Source: Halomarina pelagica
GTDB lineage: Archaea > Halobacteriota > Halobacteria > Halobacteriales > Haloarculaceae
Direction of reading: 5' to 3'
NCBI RefSeq assembly: GCF_024228315.1
Contig: NZ_CP100454.1
Span: 2,914,001-2,978,000, forward strand
DNA: 64,000 nt
In this document: in pieces, positions 27,266 to 36,397 of the stretch
Numbering within the stretch: the first letter of the stretch is position 1
Layout: every line of letters starts with the position of its first letter
Notes under the pieces: model-generated
Databases searched by the model: none
Seen by the model: only the letters and a program-made list of their open reading frames with translations
Told to the model about the DNA's origin: nothing
Position numbers and translations under genes: made by a program

Positions 27266-28972
27266 TCAGTCGTGCACCAGCACGTCCAGCACCACGGGAC
27301 CGTCCGTCGCCAGCGCCTCCTCGAACGCCGGCGCGATCTCCTCCTCGCGCTCCACGAGGCGACCCGTCGCGCCGTGGCTCTCGGCGTTCGTCGGGATGTC
27401 CACCGGCGGCTCGAAGTCCATGCCGACGTAGTCGTGATCCGAGTCCTCGCCCCCGAAGATGGCGTTCGTGTTGTCCTTCAGGATGCGGTAGTTGCGGTTG
27501 TCGGGGACGACGACCGTGAGGTCCACGTCGTAGCGCGCCGCCGAGTAGAGCGCGTGGGGGTAGTAGAGGTACGACCCGTCGCCGACGTAGCCGACGACCT
27601 GCCGGGGGTCGTCGGACTCGCGCTCCGCGATGGCCGCGCCCACCGAGGCGGGCAGGCCGTAGCCCAGGCCGCCGCCCTTGTTCGAGATCAGCTGCTCGGC
27701 CCCCATCGGCCAGCGCAGGAGCAGGGGGTACTTCGCGGTGATCCCCTCGTCCACGACGTAGGCGTCCGGCGCGACCGAGCGCAGGGCGTCCACGAGGCCG
27801 GCCTTCGAGGCCCGCGGGTCGTCCGGGTCGGCGTCGCCGCGGCCGATCTTCTCCATCGTATCGGCGAGCGACTCCTTCAGCGCGCGGACCTTCTCGACGC
27901 GCTCCGCACGCGTCTCCTCGTCGACGCGCGCCGCGACGCGCTCGGCGAGGTCGGCCATCACGTCGCCGGGATCGCCGAGGATCGCCGCGTCGGCGCGCTG
28001 TTGCTTGGCGAGGTCGTGAGCGTTCGTCCCGACGTGGATCCGGGTCGCGTGGTCGGGAACGAGCGGGTTCTCGTGGCGCAGGAGCGTCGTGTTGGTCGAG
28101 CAGCCGACGAACGCGAGCGCGTCGCTGTTCATCAGCATCGACGCGAAGCCCTCCTGGGGCGGGATGTGCGACACCCAGAGTTCGTGGTCGGTCGGGAAGT
28201 TCACCTCGCAGGCGAGCATCTCGCCGTGGACGCGCGCGCCGCAGGCCTCCGCGAGGTCGACGGCCGCCTCGACGGCCTCGTATCCCGACCGGGCGATCTC
28301 GTCGCCGAGGACGAACACCGGCGCGTCGGCCTCGGCGAGCAGGTCGGCGGCCGCGTCGATCTGCGCCTCGTCGCCCCGCCCGGCGGTCGGGATCGGCCCG
28401 AGCGCCTCGGGCTCGAGGTCCGTCTCCGCGAGCATCACGTCCATCGGGAGCGCGAGGAAGACGGGGCCGGTGGGCGGCGTCAGCGCGATGCGGAACGCCC
28501 GGCGGAGCAACCCGGGGAGCGCGCGCACGTCGGTCACCTCCGCGTCGAACTTCGTGAACTGCCGGACCATCTCCTGGAGATCGCCCGAGAGTAGCGGTTC
28601 CTCGTGGCGGAAGTCGAGTTCGTGGTTCCCGGCGGTGACGACGATCGGCGCGCCGACCCACTTCGCGGCGTAGAGGTTGCCGAGGCCGTGGGCGAGGCCG
28701 GGCGTGATGTGCAGGTTCACGACGCCCGCCGGCATCACCGACGGGTCGTGGTGGCCGTGGTAGCGCCGCGTCTGGGCGTACCCCGAGGCCATCCCCACGG
28801 CGACGTCCTCGTGCAGGCCGAGGACGTAGTCGAGGTCGCTGTGGGAGAGCGCCTCGAGAACCGGGAGTTCGGTCGTCCCGGGGTTCCCGAAGACGCGCGT
28901 GACGCCGTACCGTTCGAGGGTGGCGACGAACAGGTCCGCGCCGGTGGAGCCGTCTGCGTCAGTCATCGCCAC
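27266..28972 (-). CDS. TPP-dependent decarboxylase/acetolactate synthase-like enzyme (benzoylformate decarboxylase type)
   Basis: A 568-residue thiamine-diphosphate enzyme in three domains. The PYR domain has FGNPGTTELPVLEAL and the catalytic Glu in GLHEDVAVGMASGYA. The central domain lies at about 190-340. The PP domain has the TPP/Mg motif GYVGDGSYLYYPHALYSAARYDVDLTVVVPDNRNYR. The GNPGTTELP start favours benzoylformate or phenylpyruvate-type decarboxylases over acetolactate synthase. No small regulatory subunit gene is nearby. The last 58 bases of the gene are repeated at 25434 and, diverged, at 23704. Confidence 0.82.
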   Translation of the reverse strand: MAMTDADGSTGADLFVATLERYGVTRVFGNPGTTELPVLEALSHSDLDYVLGLHEDVAVGMASGYAQTRRYHGHHDPSVMPAGVVNLHITPGLAHGLGNLYAAKWVGAPIVVTAGNHELDFRHEEPLLSGDLQEMVRQFTKFDAEVTDVRALPGLLRRAFRIALTPPTGPVFLALPMDVMLAETDLEPEALGPIPTAGRGDEAQIDAAADLLAEADAPVFVLGDEIARSGYEAVEAAVDLAEACGARVHGEMLACEVNFPTDHELWVSHIPPQEGFASMLMNSDALAFVGCSTNTTLLRHENPLVPDHATRIHVGTNAHDLAKQQRADAAILGDPGDVMADLAERVAARVDEETRAERVEKVRALKESLADTMEKIGRGDADPDDPRASKAGLVDALRSVAPDAYVVDEGITAKYPLLLRWPMGAEQLISNKGGGLGYGLPASVGAAIAERESDDPRQVVGYVGDGSYLYYPHALYSAARYDVDLTVVVPDNRNYRILKDNTNAIFGGEDSDHDYVGMDFEPPVDIPTNAESHGATGRLVEREEEIAPAFEEALATDGPVVLDVLVHD

Positions 28973-29017
28973 TCGTGATCTCGGAGGGTTGATAAAGCTG
29001 TGCGGCGACCGCCTCGA

Positions 29018-30031
29018 TCATCGCCCGCTCTCCGTCGGCGCGAGCGCGTCGATGGTCGCACCGATCTCGTCGGGGTCGGCCCCCCGCGGGAAGGAGACGG
29101 AGACGGCGTCGACGCCGTCGATGGCCTCGAACTCGGCGAGCCGCTCTCCGGCCTCGTCGGGTGTCCCCGCGACCGCGAGCGAGTCGAGCAGGTCGTCGTC
29201 GACGGCGGCCATCGCGGCCGCGCGGTCCCCGTCCTGCCAGGCGTCGTACACCGCGCGGGCGGTCTCCTCGTACCCCTGGCGGGCGAGGTTGTCGCGGTAG
29301 AACGTGCCCATCCCTCCGACGTAGAACGCGGTGTGTTGCCTGACGAGTTCGCGGGCGCGCTCGCGGTCGGGGAGCGCGGCGCAGGTCAGCGCGAGCGTGA
29401 CGCGCACGTCGTCGGAGTCGCGCTCGCCCTTCTCGGCCCCGCGTTCGAGGTCCTCGACGCGATCGGCGATCCCGTCGGCGGTGAGCATGAGCGCGTGCCA
29501 GCCGTCGGCGAAGCGCCCCGCTAGCTCGACCGCCTTCGGTCCCATCCCGGCCACCTCGACCGGCGGGACGGGGTCCGGGGGCGTACAGCGCAGGCGGAAG
29601 CCAGAGAGGTCGAAGTACTCGCCGTCGTACTCCACCTCCTCGCCCGAGAGCACCCGCTTTACGACGTCGACCGTCTCGCGCGTCCGGCGGAGCGGGTTGC
29701 CGTAGTCGACGCCGTGCCAGTTCTCGATGACGATGGGGCCACTCGGACCGAGGCCGAGGCGGAAGCGACCCCCCGAGACCTCCTGTAGCGTGGCCGCGGT
29801 CTGGCCGATGAGTGCCGGCGAGCGCGAGTAGATCGGCATGATGCTCGTCCCGAGGTCGATCGAGTCGGTGCCCTCGGCGATGCTCGTCAGCACGACGGCC
29901 GCGTTTCGCCCCCACGTCTCGGGGATCCACGCCGCGTCGTAGCCGAGGTCCTCGGCGCGCCGGGCCTGCTCGACGAACGCCCCGACGCTCGCCTGGGCCG
30001 CGACCGGGAGGAAGACGTCTCTGTCGGTCAT
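29018..30031 (-). CDS. F420-dependent luciferase-like (LLM) oxidoreductase
   Basis: A 337-residue TIM-barrel LLM protein: VEQARRAEDLGYDAAWIPETWGRNA near the N-terminus, then IDLGTSIMPIYSRSPALIGQTAATL and GGRFRLGLGPSG, the flavin/F420 phosphate-binding segment. Family members include methylene-H4MPT reductase (Mer) and F420-dependent alcohol or sugar dehydrogenases, with hydride transfer on F420. The ATG at 30031 overlaps the stop of the SDR gene (ATGA), so the two form an operon. A second LLM gene lies at 38612. The substrate is unknown. Confidence 0.85.
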   Translation of the reverse strand: MTDRDVFLPVAAQASVGAFVEQARRAEDLGYDAAWIPETWGRNAAVVLTSIAEGTDSIDLGTSIMPIYSRSPALIGQTAATLQEVSGGRFRLGLGPSGPIVIENWHGVDYGNPLRRTRETVDVVKRVLSGEEVEYDGEYFDLSGFRLRCTPPDPVPPVEVAGMGPKAVELAGRFADGWHALMLTADGIADRVEDLERGAEKGERDSDDVRVTLALTCAALPDRERARELVRQHTAFYVGGMGTFYRDNLARQGYEETARAVYDAWQDGDRAAAMAAVDDDLLDSLAVAGTPDEAGERLAEFEAIDGVDAVSVSFPRGADPDEIGATIDALAPTESGR

Positions 30032-30807
30032 ATCTCGGTGGTCTCCTCGATCCGCGGGACGCCGCGTGCCACGATCGTCTCGCCCACGACGTACGAGGAG
30101 GCGTCGCTGGCGAGGAACTGCACGACGTCGGCGATCTCCTCGCTCAGGCCGATCCGCCGCTTCACCTCGTGTCGGTCGATCTCGTCGGCGGTGACGCCCA
30201 TCTGGCTCGCGACGCCCGGCGTGGCGACGAACCCCGGCGCGACGCAGTTGACGCGCACGTCGTCGCCCGCCCACTCGTAGGCGAGCGTCGTCGTGAGGTT
30301 CACCACGCCCGCCTTCGCCGCGCCGTAGTGGCTCATGTACGGCGACCCGTCGGTGCCCGCGACGCTCGCGAGGTTGACGATGCTCCCGCCGCCGTGCTCG
30401 CGCATGTGAGCGCCGGCGGCCTGCGAGCAGTGGAACGTGCCGTGGAGGTTGATGTCCACGATCGTCTTCCAGCCGTTCTCCGAGATGTCGTCGAACCCGG
30501 CCATGAACGACGCGCCCGCGTTGTTGACGAGGACGTCCAGCCCGCCGAACTCCTCGACGGTCGCCTCGACCAGCGCCTCGACGGCGGGCCGGTCGCGCAC
30601 GTCGCACTCGACCGCGAGCACGTCGCCCGGCGCGCCGGACTCGCGGATGCCCGCCGCGACCTCGTCTACCTTCTCCTGGGAGCGCGAGGAGACGACGACG
30701 TTCGCGCCGTCCCCGGCGAAGCGCTCCGCGGTCACCCGTCCGATCCCCTGCGAGGACCCGGTGACGACGACGGTCTTCCCCGCCACGCTGAACTGTTCGG
30801 TGCTCAT
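30028..30807 (-). CDS. Short-chain dehydrogenase/reductase
   Basis: A 259-residue classical SDR. It has the Rossmann motif VTGSSQGIGRVTAERFAGDG at about residue 14, NNAGASF near 92, catalytic Ser in VNLASVAGTDGS, and YGAAKAGV with the Tyr-x-x-x-Lys pair (about 160-165). The basic residue pattern after the first strand (SSRSQEKV) favours NADP. It is coupled by a 4-base overlap to the F420-dependent oxidoreductase gene, suggesting consecutive redox steps on one substrate. Confidence 0.88.
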   Translation of the reverse strand: MSTEQFSVAGKTVVVTGSSQGIGRVTAERFAGDGANVVVSSRSQEKVDEVAAGIRESGAPGDVLAVECDVRDRPAVEALVEATVEEFGGLDVLVNNAGASFMAGFDDISENGWKTIVDINLHGTFHCSQAAGAHMREHGGGSIVNLASVAGTDGSPYMSHYGAAKAGVVNLTTTLAYEWAGDDVRVNCVAPGFVATPGVASQMGVTADEIDRHEVKRRIGLSEEIADVVQFLASDASSYVVGETIVARGVPRIEETTEI

Positions 30808-30969
30808 CCGATCTCACCCTGGCTCTCGATTACCATCGTTCACGTCTACAACCGTGCGGTATAACATTAGTCCGACGGTCGCCGCGAGCGGTTACCATCG
30901 CTAGGCGAGCCGCCGGCGAGCGCTGACGGGAACACCACCCTTATCGCCCGCCGGCGGGTTGCTCCACCG

Positions 30970-31944
30970 ATGACGGATCGCCGGAGCGACGCGCCGCCCG
31001 CCGTCCACCGCATCGAGTTCGACGTGGAGTGGCCGCCGGGACACGTCGCCAGCTACCTCGTGGACTGCGACGAGCCGACGCTGATCGACGCCGGGATGCC
31101 CGGATCCGACGCGGAGCGCGTCCTCCGCGAGCGCCTCGCCGAGTGCGGGCGCGACCTCGCGGACGTCGAGCACCTCGTCCTCACGCACCCCCACGTGGAT
31201 CACGTCGGACAGGTCGGCGCGGTCGTCGAGGCGGCCGATCCGACCGTGTACGCCCCCGCGGGGATCCGCGAGCGGTTCGACCGCGACGCGGACGACCTCG
31301 CCGCCGCCGTCCGCGCGAACGCCGTCGGCGCGGGGCTGACCGGCGACGCGCTCGACACCGCCGTCTCGATGGCCGTCGGGTCGCTGGAGCGGAACCGCGA
31401 CCTCCTCCCGCCCGCCGCCGTCGACGTGTGGGTGTCGGACGGCGAGCGCGTCGAGGTGGCCGGGACACCCGTCGAGGTGATCCACACGCCGGGCCACCAG
31501 GCGGATCACTGCTGCTTCCGGGTCGACCTCGGCGAGCCGACGCTCGTCTCCGGCGACGCGGCCATCGAGCCGTTCCGACCGGTCGCCCTCCACGTCGGCC
31601 TCGACCGCGGCGTCGAGGGGGCCATCGCCGCCTTCTACGGCGCGCTCGACCGCCTCGCCGCGGTGGACGTCGCGCGCGTCTACCCCGGCCACGGCCCCGT
31701 CCACGACGACCTGGCGGGGGCGGTCGCCCGCGACCGCGCGTCCCTCGACCGCACGCTCGATCGGACGGCGGAGCGGGTCGAGGCGGGGGCGGAGACGGCC
31801 GCCGAGATCGCCCGCGAGCGGGCGGGCGACCGTGACATCGCCTACATCATCGCGGAGGTGGTGGGCGCGCTCCGCCACCTCGAGGCCGAGGGGCGGATCG
31901 ACGCGACCGTCGAGGACGGCGTCCGGCGCTACCGACCCCGGTAG
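30970..31944 (+). CDS. Metallo-beta-lactamase-fold hydrolase
   Basis: A 324-residue MBL-fold protein. The zinc motif HxHxDH reads THPHVDHVGQ near residue 78. Further ligands lie in HTPGHQADHCC (His near 177) and the Asp in LVSGDAAIEP; the last His is in YPGHGPVHDD. All positions are present. The C-terminal 80 residues are helical, as in the LACTB2/glyoxalase II-like branch. It probably hydrolyses a thioester, lactone or phosphodiester. It follows divergently from the SDR/LLM operon. Confidence 0.82.
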   Translation: MTDRRSDAPPAVHRIEFDVEWPPGHVASYLVDCDEPTLIDAGMPGSDAERVLRERLAECGRDLADVEHLVLTHPHVDHVGQVGAVVEAADPTVYAPAGIRERFDRDADDLAAAVRANAVGAGLTGDALDTAVSMAVGSLERNRDLLPPAAVDVWVSDGERVEVAGTPVEVIHTPGHQADHCCFRVDLGEPTLVSGDAAIEPFRPVALHVGLDRGVEGAIAAFYGALDRLAAVDVARVYPGHGPVHDDLAGAVARDRASLDRTLDRTAERVEAGAETAAEIARERAGDRDIAYIIAEVVGALRHLEAEGRIDATVEDGVRRYRPR

Positions 31945-32044
31945 CCCGTCCGAACGCCGACGGTACCGATCCCGCGACCGCCGCCGTCGCCGCCCCCGAC
32001 GTCGGCCGCGATAGCTTCATTAGCCCCTCGCCCGGCCATCCGCC

Positions 32045-32755
32045 ATGGCCGACTACGACGCCGTCTTCTTCGACATCGGGGGCGTGCTACTCGACCTCTC
32101 GTCGGTTCGGTCGGGGTACGTCGCCTTCCTCGAGGCGTTCGCCGACGAACAGGGCATCGACGACCCCGACGGGCTGATCGAGGACTGGAAGCGGGCGCTC
32201 GGGTCGTACTTCGCGTCGCGCGACGGGACCGTCTACCGGACGGCCCGGCCGGGCTACCAGCGGGCGCTCGAGGCGGCCGTCGGGCGGGAGGTGGCCGAGG
32301 AGGAGTGGTTCCCCCTGTTCGCGGAGTCGACGCTCGAACACGTCCAGCCGTCCCGGTTCGCCAAGGAGGTGGTCTCGACGCTCGACGACGCGGGCCACTA
32401 CCTCGGCGTCATCAGCGACATCGACCACTGGGAGGCAGAGCGCATCCTCGGGAAGTTCGACGTACTCAGACACTTCGACCACGTGACGACCAGCGAGGAG
32501 GTCGGACGGACGAAGCCCGACCCGGCGATGTTCGAGGCCGCGCTCGGGAAGGCTCCCGAACACGTCGAACCGGGGCGCTCGCTCTACGTCGGCGACCGCT
32601 ACCGCCACGACATGCGCGGCGGCTCGCGGGCGGGCCTCGTCACCGTCGCGCTCGGGGGGAGCGCCGCCGAGCGGGCCGCGGAGGACCCACACGACGCGGT
32701 GGACTACGTCGCGGCGGACCTGTCGGACCTGCTCGAGATCGCCGGCCTGCGGTGA
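32045..32755 (+). CDS. HAD-family hydrolase
   Basis: A 236-residue HAD enzyme: motif I FFDIGGVLLDL (second Asp replaced by Gly, as in several HAD branches), motif II in GVISDIDHWE, motif III Lys in GRTKPDPAMFEAAL near 160, and motif IV YVGDRYRHDMRGGSRAGL. An AT-richer box (cttcatt) lies about 25-30 bases before the ATG. The cap is the small helical C1 type. The phosphatase substrate is unknown. Confidence 0.82.
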   Translation: MADYDAVFFDIGGVLLDLSSVRSGYVAFLEAFADEQGIDDPDGLIEDWKRALGSYFASRDGTVYRTARPGYQRALEAAVGREVAEEEWFPLFAESTLEHVQPSRFAKEVVSTLDDAGHYLGVISDIDHWEAERILGKFDVLRHFDHVTTSEEVGRTKPDPAMFEAALGKAPEHVEPGRSLYVGDRYRHDMRGGSRAGLVTVALGGSAAERAAEDPHDAVDYVAADLSDLLEIAGLR

Positions 32756-32879
32756 GCGCCGGGGGCGACCCGTCCCGCCGACCTCGACCGCGCCGGATCG
32801 CTCGCGCCTCGGCGGTTAAAAACGGTCGCGCATGCCGCAGGGTAACTATTTGAGCGGCCTGCGCGTCGTACCGCCCGCA

Positions 32880-33656
32880 ATGGACTTCGGACTCGACGAC
32901 AGGACGGCCCTCGTGACCGGCGGGGGCGGGCGGATCGGGAGCGAGGACTGCCGCGTGCTGGCGGCGGAGGGCGCGGAGGTGATCGCCCTCGACGTGGACC
33001 TCGACGCGGCCGAGCGAGTGGCGGACGAGATCGAGGAATCGGGCGGGACGGCCCACGCGGTCGCGTGCGACCTCACCGACCGCGAGGACGTGGCCGACAC
33101 CGTCGCCGCGCTGGAGGAGGAGACCGGCGGCATCGACGTGCTGATCAACAACGCGGCGATGGTCGACGCCCGCGCGCGGGTGAAGGACTACGACGACGAG
33201 ATCTGGGACCGCGACGTGTCGATCAACCTCACCGGGGCCTACAACGTCACCCGGGAGGTGTTCCCCGGCATGCTCGAACGCGAGTGGGGGCGGGTGATCA
33301 ACATGTCCTCGATGGCGGGCTGGCAGGGCGGCTTCGGGCAGCTCTCCTACGCCGCGACGAAGGCGGCGCTCATCGGCTTCGGCAAGACGCTGGCGCTCGA
33401 GGGCGCGCAGAAGGGCGTCACGAGCAACGTCGTCGCGCCGAACATCGTGGTCGAGGCGCTGGCCGACCTGCCCATCGAGCAACTGGAGGAGGTCGACCCG
33501 TACTTCGCCCGCATCGCCAGGGCGACTCCCATGCGCAAGCTGGGGACGGAGGCGGACGTGGCGACCCTGATCGCCTTCCTCTGCTCCGAGCAGGCGGGGT
33601 ACGTCACCGGGCAGGTCGTCGGCGTCACCGGCGGCATCGACCTCTTCAGCTTCTGA
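32880..33656 (+). CDS. Short-chain dehydrogenase (3-oxoacyl-ACP reductase-like)
   Basis: A 258-residue SDR. It has VTGGGGRIGSEDCRVLAAEG at about residue 12, an acidic ALDVDLD after strand 2 suggesting NAD preference, NNAAM near 90, catalytic Ser in INMSSMAGWQ, and YAATKAAL for Tyr/Lys (about 157-161). C-terminal GGIDLF is typical. It probably acts on a hydroxyacyl-CoA or similar alcohol. The TATA-like box taactattt (32842-32850) places the start at 32880. It is convergent with the acyl-CoA synthetase gene. Confidence 0.87.
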   Translation: MDFGLDDRTALVTGGGGRIGSEDCRVLAAEGAEVIALDVDLDAAERVADEIEESGGTAHAVACDLTDREDVADTVAALEEETGGIDVLINNAAMVDARARVKDYDDEIWDRDVSINLTGAYNVTREVFPGMLEREWGRVINMSSMAGWQGGFGQLSYAATKAALIGFGKTLALEGAQKGVTSNVVAPNIVVEALADLPIEQLEEVDPYFARIARATPMRKLGTEADVATLIAFLCSEQAGYVTGQVVGVTGGIDLFSF

Positions 33657-33705
33657 CGATCCCGAGGCGTCGACGGGGGGACCGCCGACCGACCTCGGGA
33701 ACGGC

Positions 33706-35703
33706 TCAGTCGTTCGCGTTCGCGTCCGCGGCGGCGCGCTCCCGCGGGCGGTCGTAGATCCTCCGCACCTCCTCCTCGTAGCGCGCGAGGACGTTGCGGC
33801 GCTTCTTCTTCAGCGAGGGCGTGAGCAGGTCGTTCTCCGGCGTCCACTCCTCGGGGACGAGTTCGAAGCGCTTGATCCGCTCGTACGTCTCCAGGCCCTC
33901 GTTGACGCGCTCCACGGCCTCGCCGACGAACGCGCGAACGCGCTCGTCCTCGCAGACGGCCGCCGGGTCGTCCGGGAGGTCGACGTCCTGCTCGCGCGCC
34001 CACTCGCGGACGGCCTCGAGGTTGGGGACGACGAGCGCCCCGACGAACTTCTCGTCGTCGCCGACGACCATCACCTGTTCGACGCGGTCGACGGTGGCGA
34101 ACGCGTCCTCGATGGGACCGGGTGCGACGTTCTTGCCGGTCGAGAGCACGAGCAGTTGCTTGAGGCGGTCGCGGAAGATCAGGTAGCCGTCCTCGCTCTG
34201 CTCGACGATGTCGCCGGTTCGGAGGTACCCGTCGTCCGTGAACGCCGCCTCGGTGGCGTCGGGTCGGTTCCAGTACCCCGCCGTCACGTTCGGACCCCGC
34301 ACCAGCAACTCGCCGACCCGTCCGCCCGCCTCCTCGGGCGATCGCTGATCCGCGGGGACGACCGACTCGTCGAGCCGCACCTCCACGTCCACGAGCGGCG
34401 GACCGAGCGTCCCCGGGCGGATGTCCTCCGGCGGGTTGGCGGAGACGACGGGGGCCGTCTCGGTGAGGCCGTACCCCTCGCAGATGGTCAGCCCCATGCC
34501 GACGAACAGCCGGGCGAGATCCGTAGAGAGGCTCCCGCCCCCGCTGATGAACAGCTCGACGTTCCCGCCGAGGCCCTCGCGGACCGTGCTGTAGACGAGG
34601 CGGTCGGCGAGGGCGTGCTGGAGGCGGAGGAGCGGGCCGGGGGCCTCCGTTCGCGCCCGCTCTCGGGCGACCCCGACGGCCCACTCGAAGATCCGCGACT
34701 TGATCTTCGACTCGCTCGCCTGCTCGCGCATCCCGCTGAAGATGCGCTCGTAGATGCGCGGGACGCTCGTCGCGCCCGTCGGCCTCACCAGTTTGATGTC
34801 GTCCGCGACGGTGTCCGTGCTCTCGGCGTAGGCGACGCACGTCCCGCTCGCGAACGGGACGAAGTGCCCCGCCGTGCGCTCGAAGACGTGCGCGAGCGGG
34901 AGAAACGAGAGCGTCGTCGAGTCGTCGTCGATCGTCGGTACCTCCGGCGGGCGGTCCGGGCGCGGGCCGAAGCGCTTGCGGACCTGATTGACGTTCGCCC
35001 GGAAGTTGCCGTGCGTGAGCTGTACGCCCTTCGGCTCGCCAGTCGTCCCCGACGTGTAGATGAGGCTCGCGAGGTCGTCGAGGTCGCGCGAGTCGAGCCA
35101 GGACCGGTACTCGCCCTCGTCGAACGCCTCGCGGCCCCGCTCGTACACCTCCCCGAGCGTGAACACGTCGTCGCGGTCCTCGCGCCCGCCCCCCTCGTCG
35201 ATCACCGCGATAAACGAGAGGTCGAGGTCGTCCTCCACCTCGAGGACGCGATCGAGCGACTCGCCGTTCTCGACGACGACGCCCGTCGCGCCCGGGTCGG
35301 AGAGCAGGTACCGCACCTGCTCCGGGGTCGATTCGACGTACACGGTCGTCACGACCGCGCCCGCCGCGAGGAGCGCGAAGTCCGCCTGCGCCCACTCCAT
35401 CCTGGTGTTCGCGAAGATCCCGACGCGATCGCCGGACGCGACGCCGAGGTCGCGAAAGCCCGCCGCGAGCGCGCGGACGATCCCGCGCATCTCCGCGTAC
35501 GTGAGCGTCGCGTAGTCGCCGCTCGGAGCCGCGGGCACCGCGCCGGCCGCCACGAGCGAGCGGTCGTACACGCCCCCCTTGTACCGCTGGGCCGGCCGGT
35601 TCGCGTTGCGCTCCGCGCTCGCCTCGAACAGGTGCGGGATCGTGTCGTCGCCGATCACCTCGTCGGCGTACGCACGCTCGGCGCGCTCCCTGTCGCTCGT
35701 CAC
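33706..35703 (-). CDS. Long-chain fatty acyl-CoA synthetase (FadD15/AMP-forming)
   Basis: A 665-residue adenylate-forming ligase. Core motifs are LIYTSGTTGEPKGVQLTHGNF (P-loop-like A3), FLPLAHVFERTAGHFV, the ICEGYGLTETAPVVSANPPE A5 region, and YLRTGDIVEQSEDGYLIFRDRLKQLLVLSTGKNVAPGPIE (A7-A8). The length and GLTET/LSTGKNVAP pattern fit the long-chain (FACL/AMP-binding, CaiC-unlike) group. It activates fatty acids with ATP and CoA, probably at the membrane, for beta-oxidation. Several acyl-CoA genes lie within the next 14 kb. Confidence 0.9.
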   Translation of the reverse strand: MTSDRERAERAYADEVIGDDTIPHLFEASAERNANRPAQRYKGGVYDRSLVAAGAVPAAPSGDYATLTYAEMRGIVRALAAGFRDLGVASGDRVGIFANTRMEWAQADFALLAAGAVVTTVYVESTPEQVRYLLSDPGATGVVVENGESLDRVLEVEDDLDLSFIAVIDEGGGREDRDDVFTLGEVYERGREAFDEGEYRSWLDSRDLDDLASLIYTSGTTGEPKGVQLTHGNFRANVNQVRKRFGPRPDRPPEVPTIDDDSTTLSFLPLAHVFERTAGHFVPFASGTCVAYAESTDTVADDIKLVRPTGATSVPRIYERIFSGMREQASESKIKSRIFEWAVGVARERARTEAPGPLLRLQHALADRLVYSTVREGLGGNVELFISGGGSLSTDLARLFVGMGLTICEGYGLTETAPVVSANPPEDIRPGTLGPPLVDVEVRLDESVVPADQRSPEEAGGRVGELLVRGPNVTAGYWNRPDATEAAFTDDGYLRTGDIVEQSEDGYLIFRDRLKQLLVLSTGKNVAPGPIEDAFATVDRVEQVMVVGDDEKFVGALVVPNLEAVREWAREQDVDLPDDPAAVCEDERVRAFVGEAVERVNEGLETYERIKRFELVPEEWTPENDLLTPSLKKKRRNVLARYEEEVRRIYDRPRERAAADANAND

Positions 35704-35805
35704 GGCATCACCGGGTCGGTTCTATTCCACCCTATCATTGATTATGGTTTGTGGGGTGCACCCATATGACTCTCCTTGAACTGGCAGCCGCGGAGAACGA
35801 GTTGT

Positions 35806-36297
35806 CTAGCCCTCCGCGACCTCCCGGAGTACGTCGTACGCCTCCTGGCCGTAGGCGACGACGCGCACGTCCGAGAGCGCCGCCGGTTCGAACGCCCGCA
35901 CCTCCTCGCAGACGATCCTCGCCCCTTCGCGGAGGTCGAACCCCGCGGCCCCGGTGCCGAGTATCGGAACCGCCACGGACGTACAGCCGAGGTCGTCAGC
36001 GAGTTTCAGACTGCTGCGCGTCGCCTCGCGGACGCTCTCGGCGGTGGCGCGCCCCCCGGCGGGCATCGCGGCGGCGTGGACGACGTAGTCGGCGGGAAGG
36101 TCGAACCCGTCCGTCTCCACCGCCCCGCCCAGTTCGATCGGTCCCTTCGCGACCGCGGCCTCGGCGAGCGCCTCGCCGCCCGCGCGCCGGAGCGCCCCCG
36201 CGACGCCCGACCCCATCGCGAGGCCGGTGTTCGCCGCGTTCACGACGGCGTCGACGTCCTCCCGGGCGACGTCACCCTCCTCGACGGTGAACTCCAT
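35806..36297 (-). CDS. Macro-domain protein (ADP-ribose-binding/hydrolase)
   Basis: A 163-residue single macro domain: VVNAANTGLAMGSGVAGALRRAGG (about 23-46) is the phosphate/ribose-binding block, and VAVPILGTGAAGFD (about 110-123) the second loop. Such domains remove ADP-ribose from proteins, deacetylate O-acetyl-ADP-ribose or bind ADP-ribose. A sirtuin, the producer of O-acetyl-ADP-ribose, is encoded about 10 kb away. The ATG at 36297 begins the family core; the frame upstream is threonine/arginine-rich non-coding shadow. Confidence 0.85.
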   Translation of the reverse strand: MEFTVEEGDVAREDVDAVVNAANTGLAMGSGVAGALRRAGGEALAEAAVAKGPIELGGAVETDGFDLPADYVVHAAAMPAGGRATAESVREATRSSLKLADDLGCTSVAVPILGTGAAGFDLREGARIVCEEVRAFEPAALSDVRVVAYGQEAYDVLREVAEG

Positions 36298-36397
36298 GGC
36301 TTTGCTCGCTCCCCGAGGTACAAAGGGGTGTTCACGGTCACCGTATCGCACAGCTGCGAGGGCGGTCCGCGTCGATGGCGTCGCGGCCGTCGGATCG

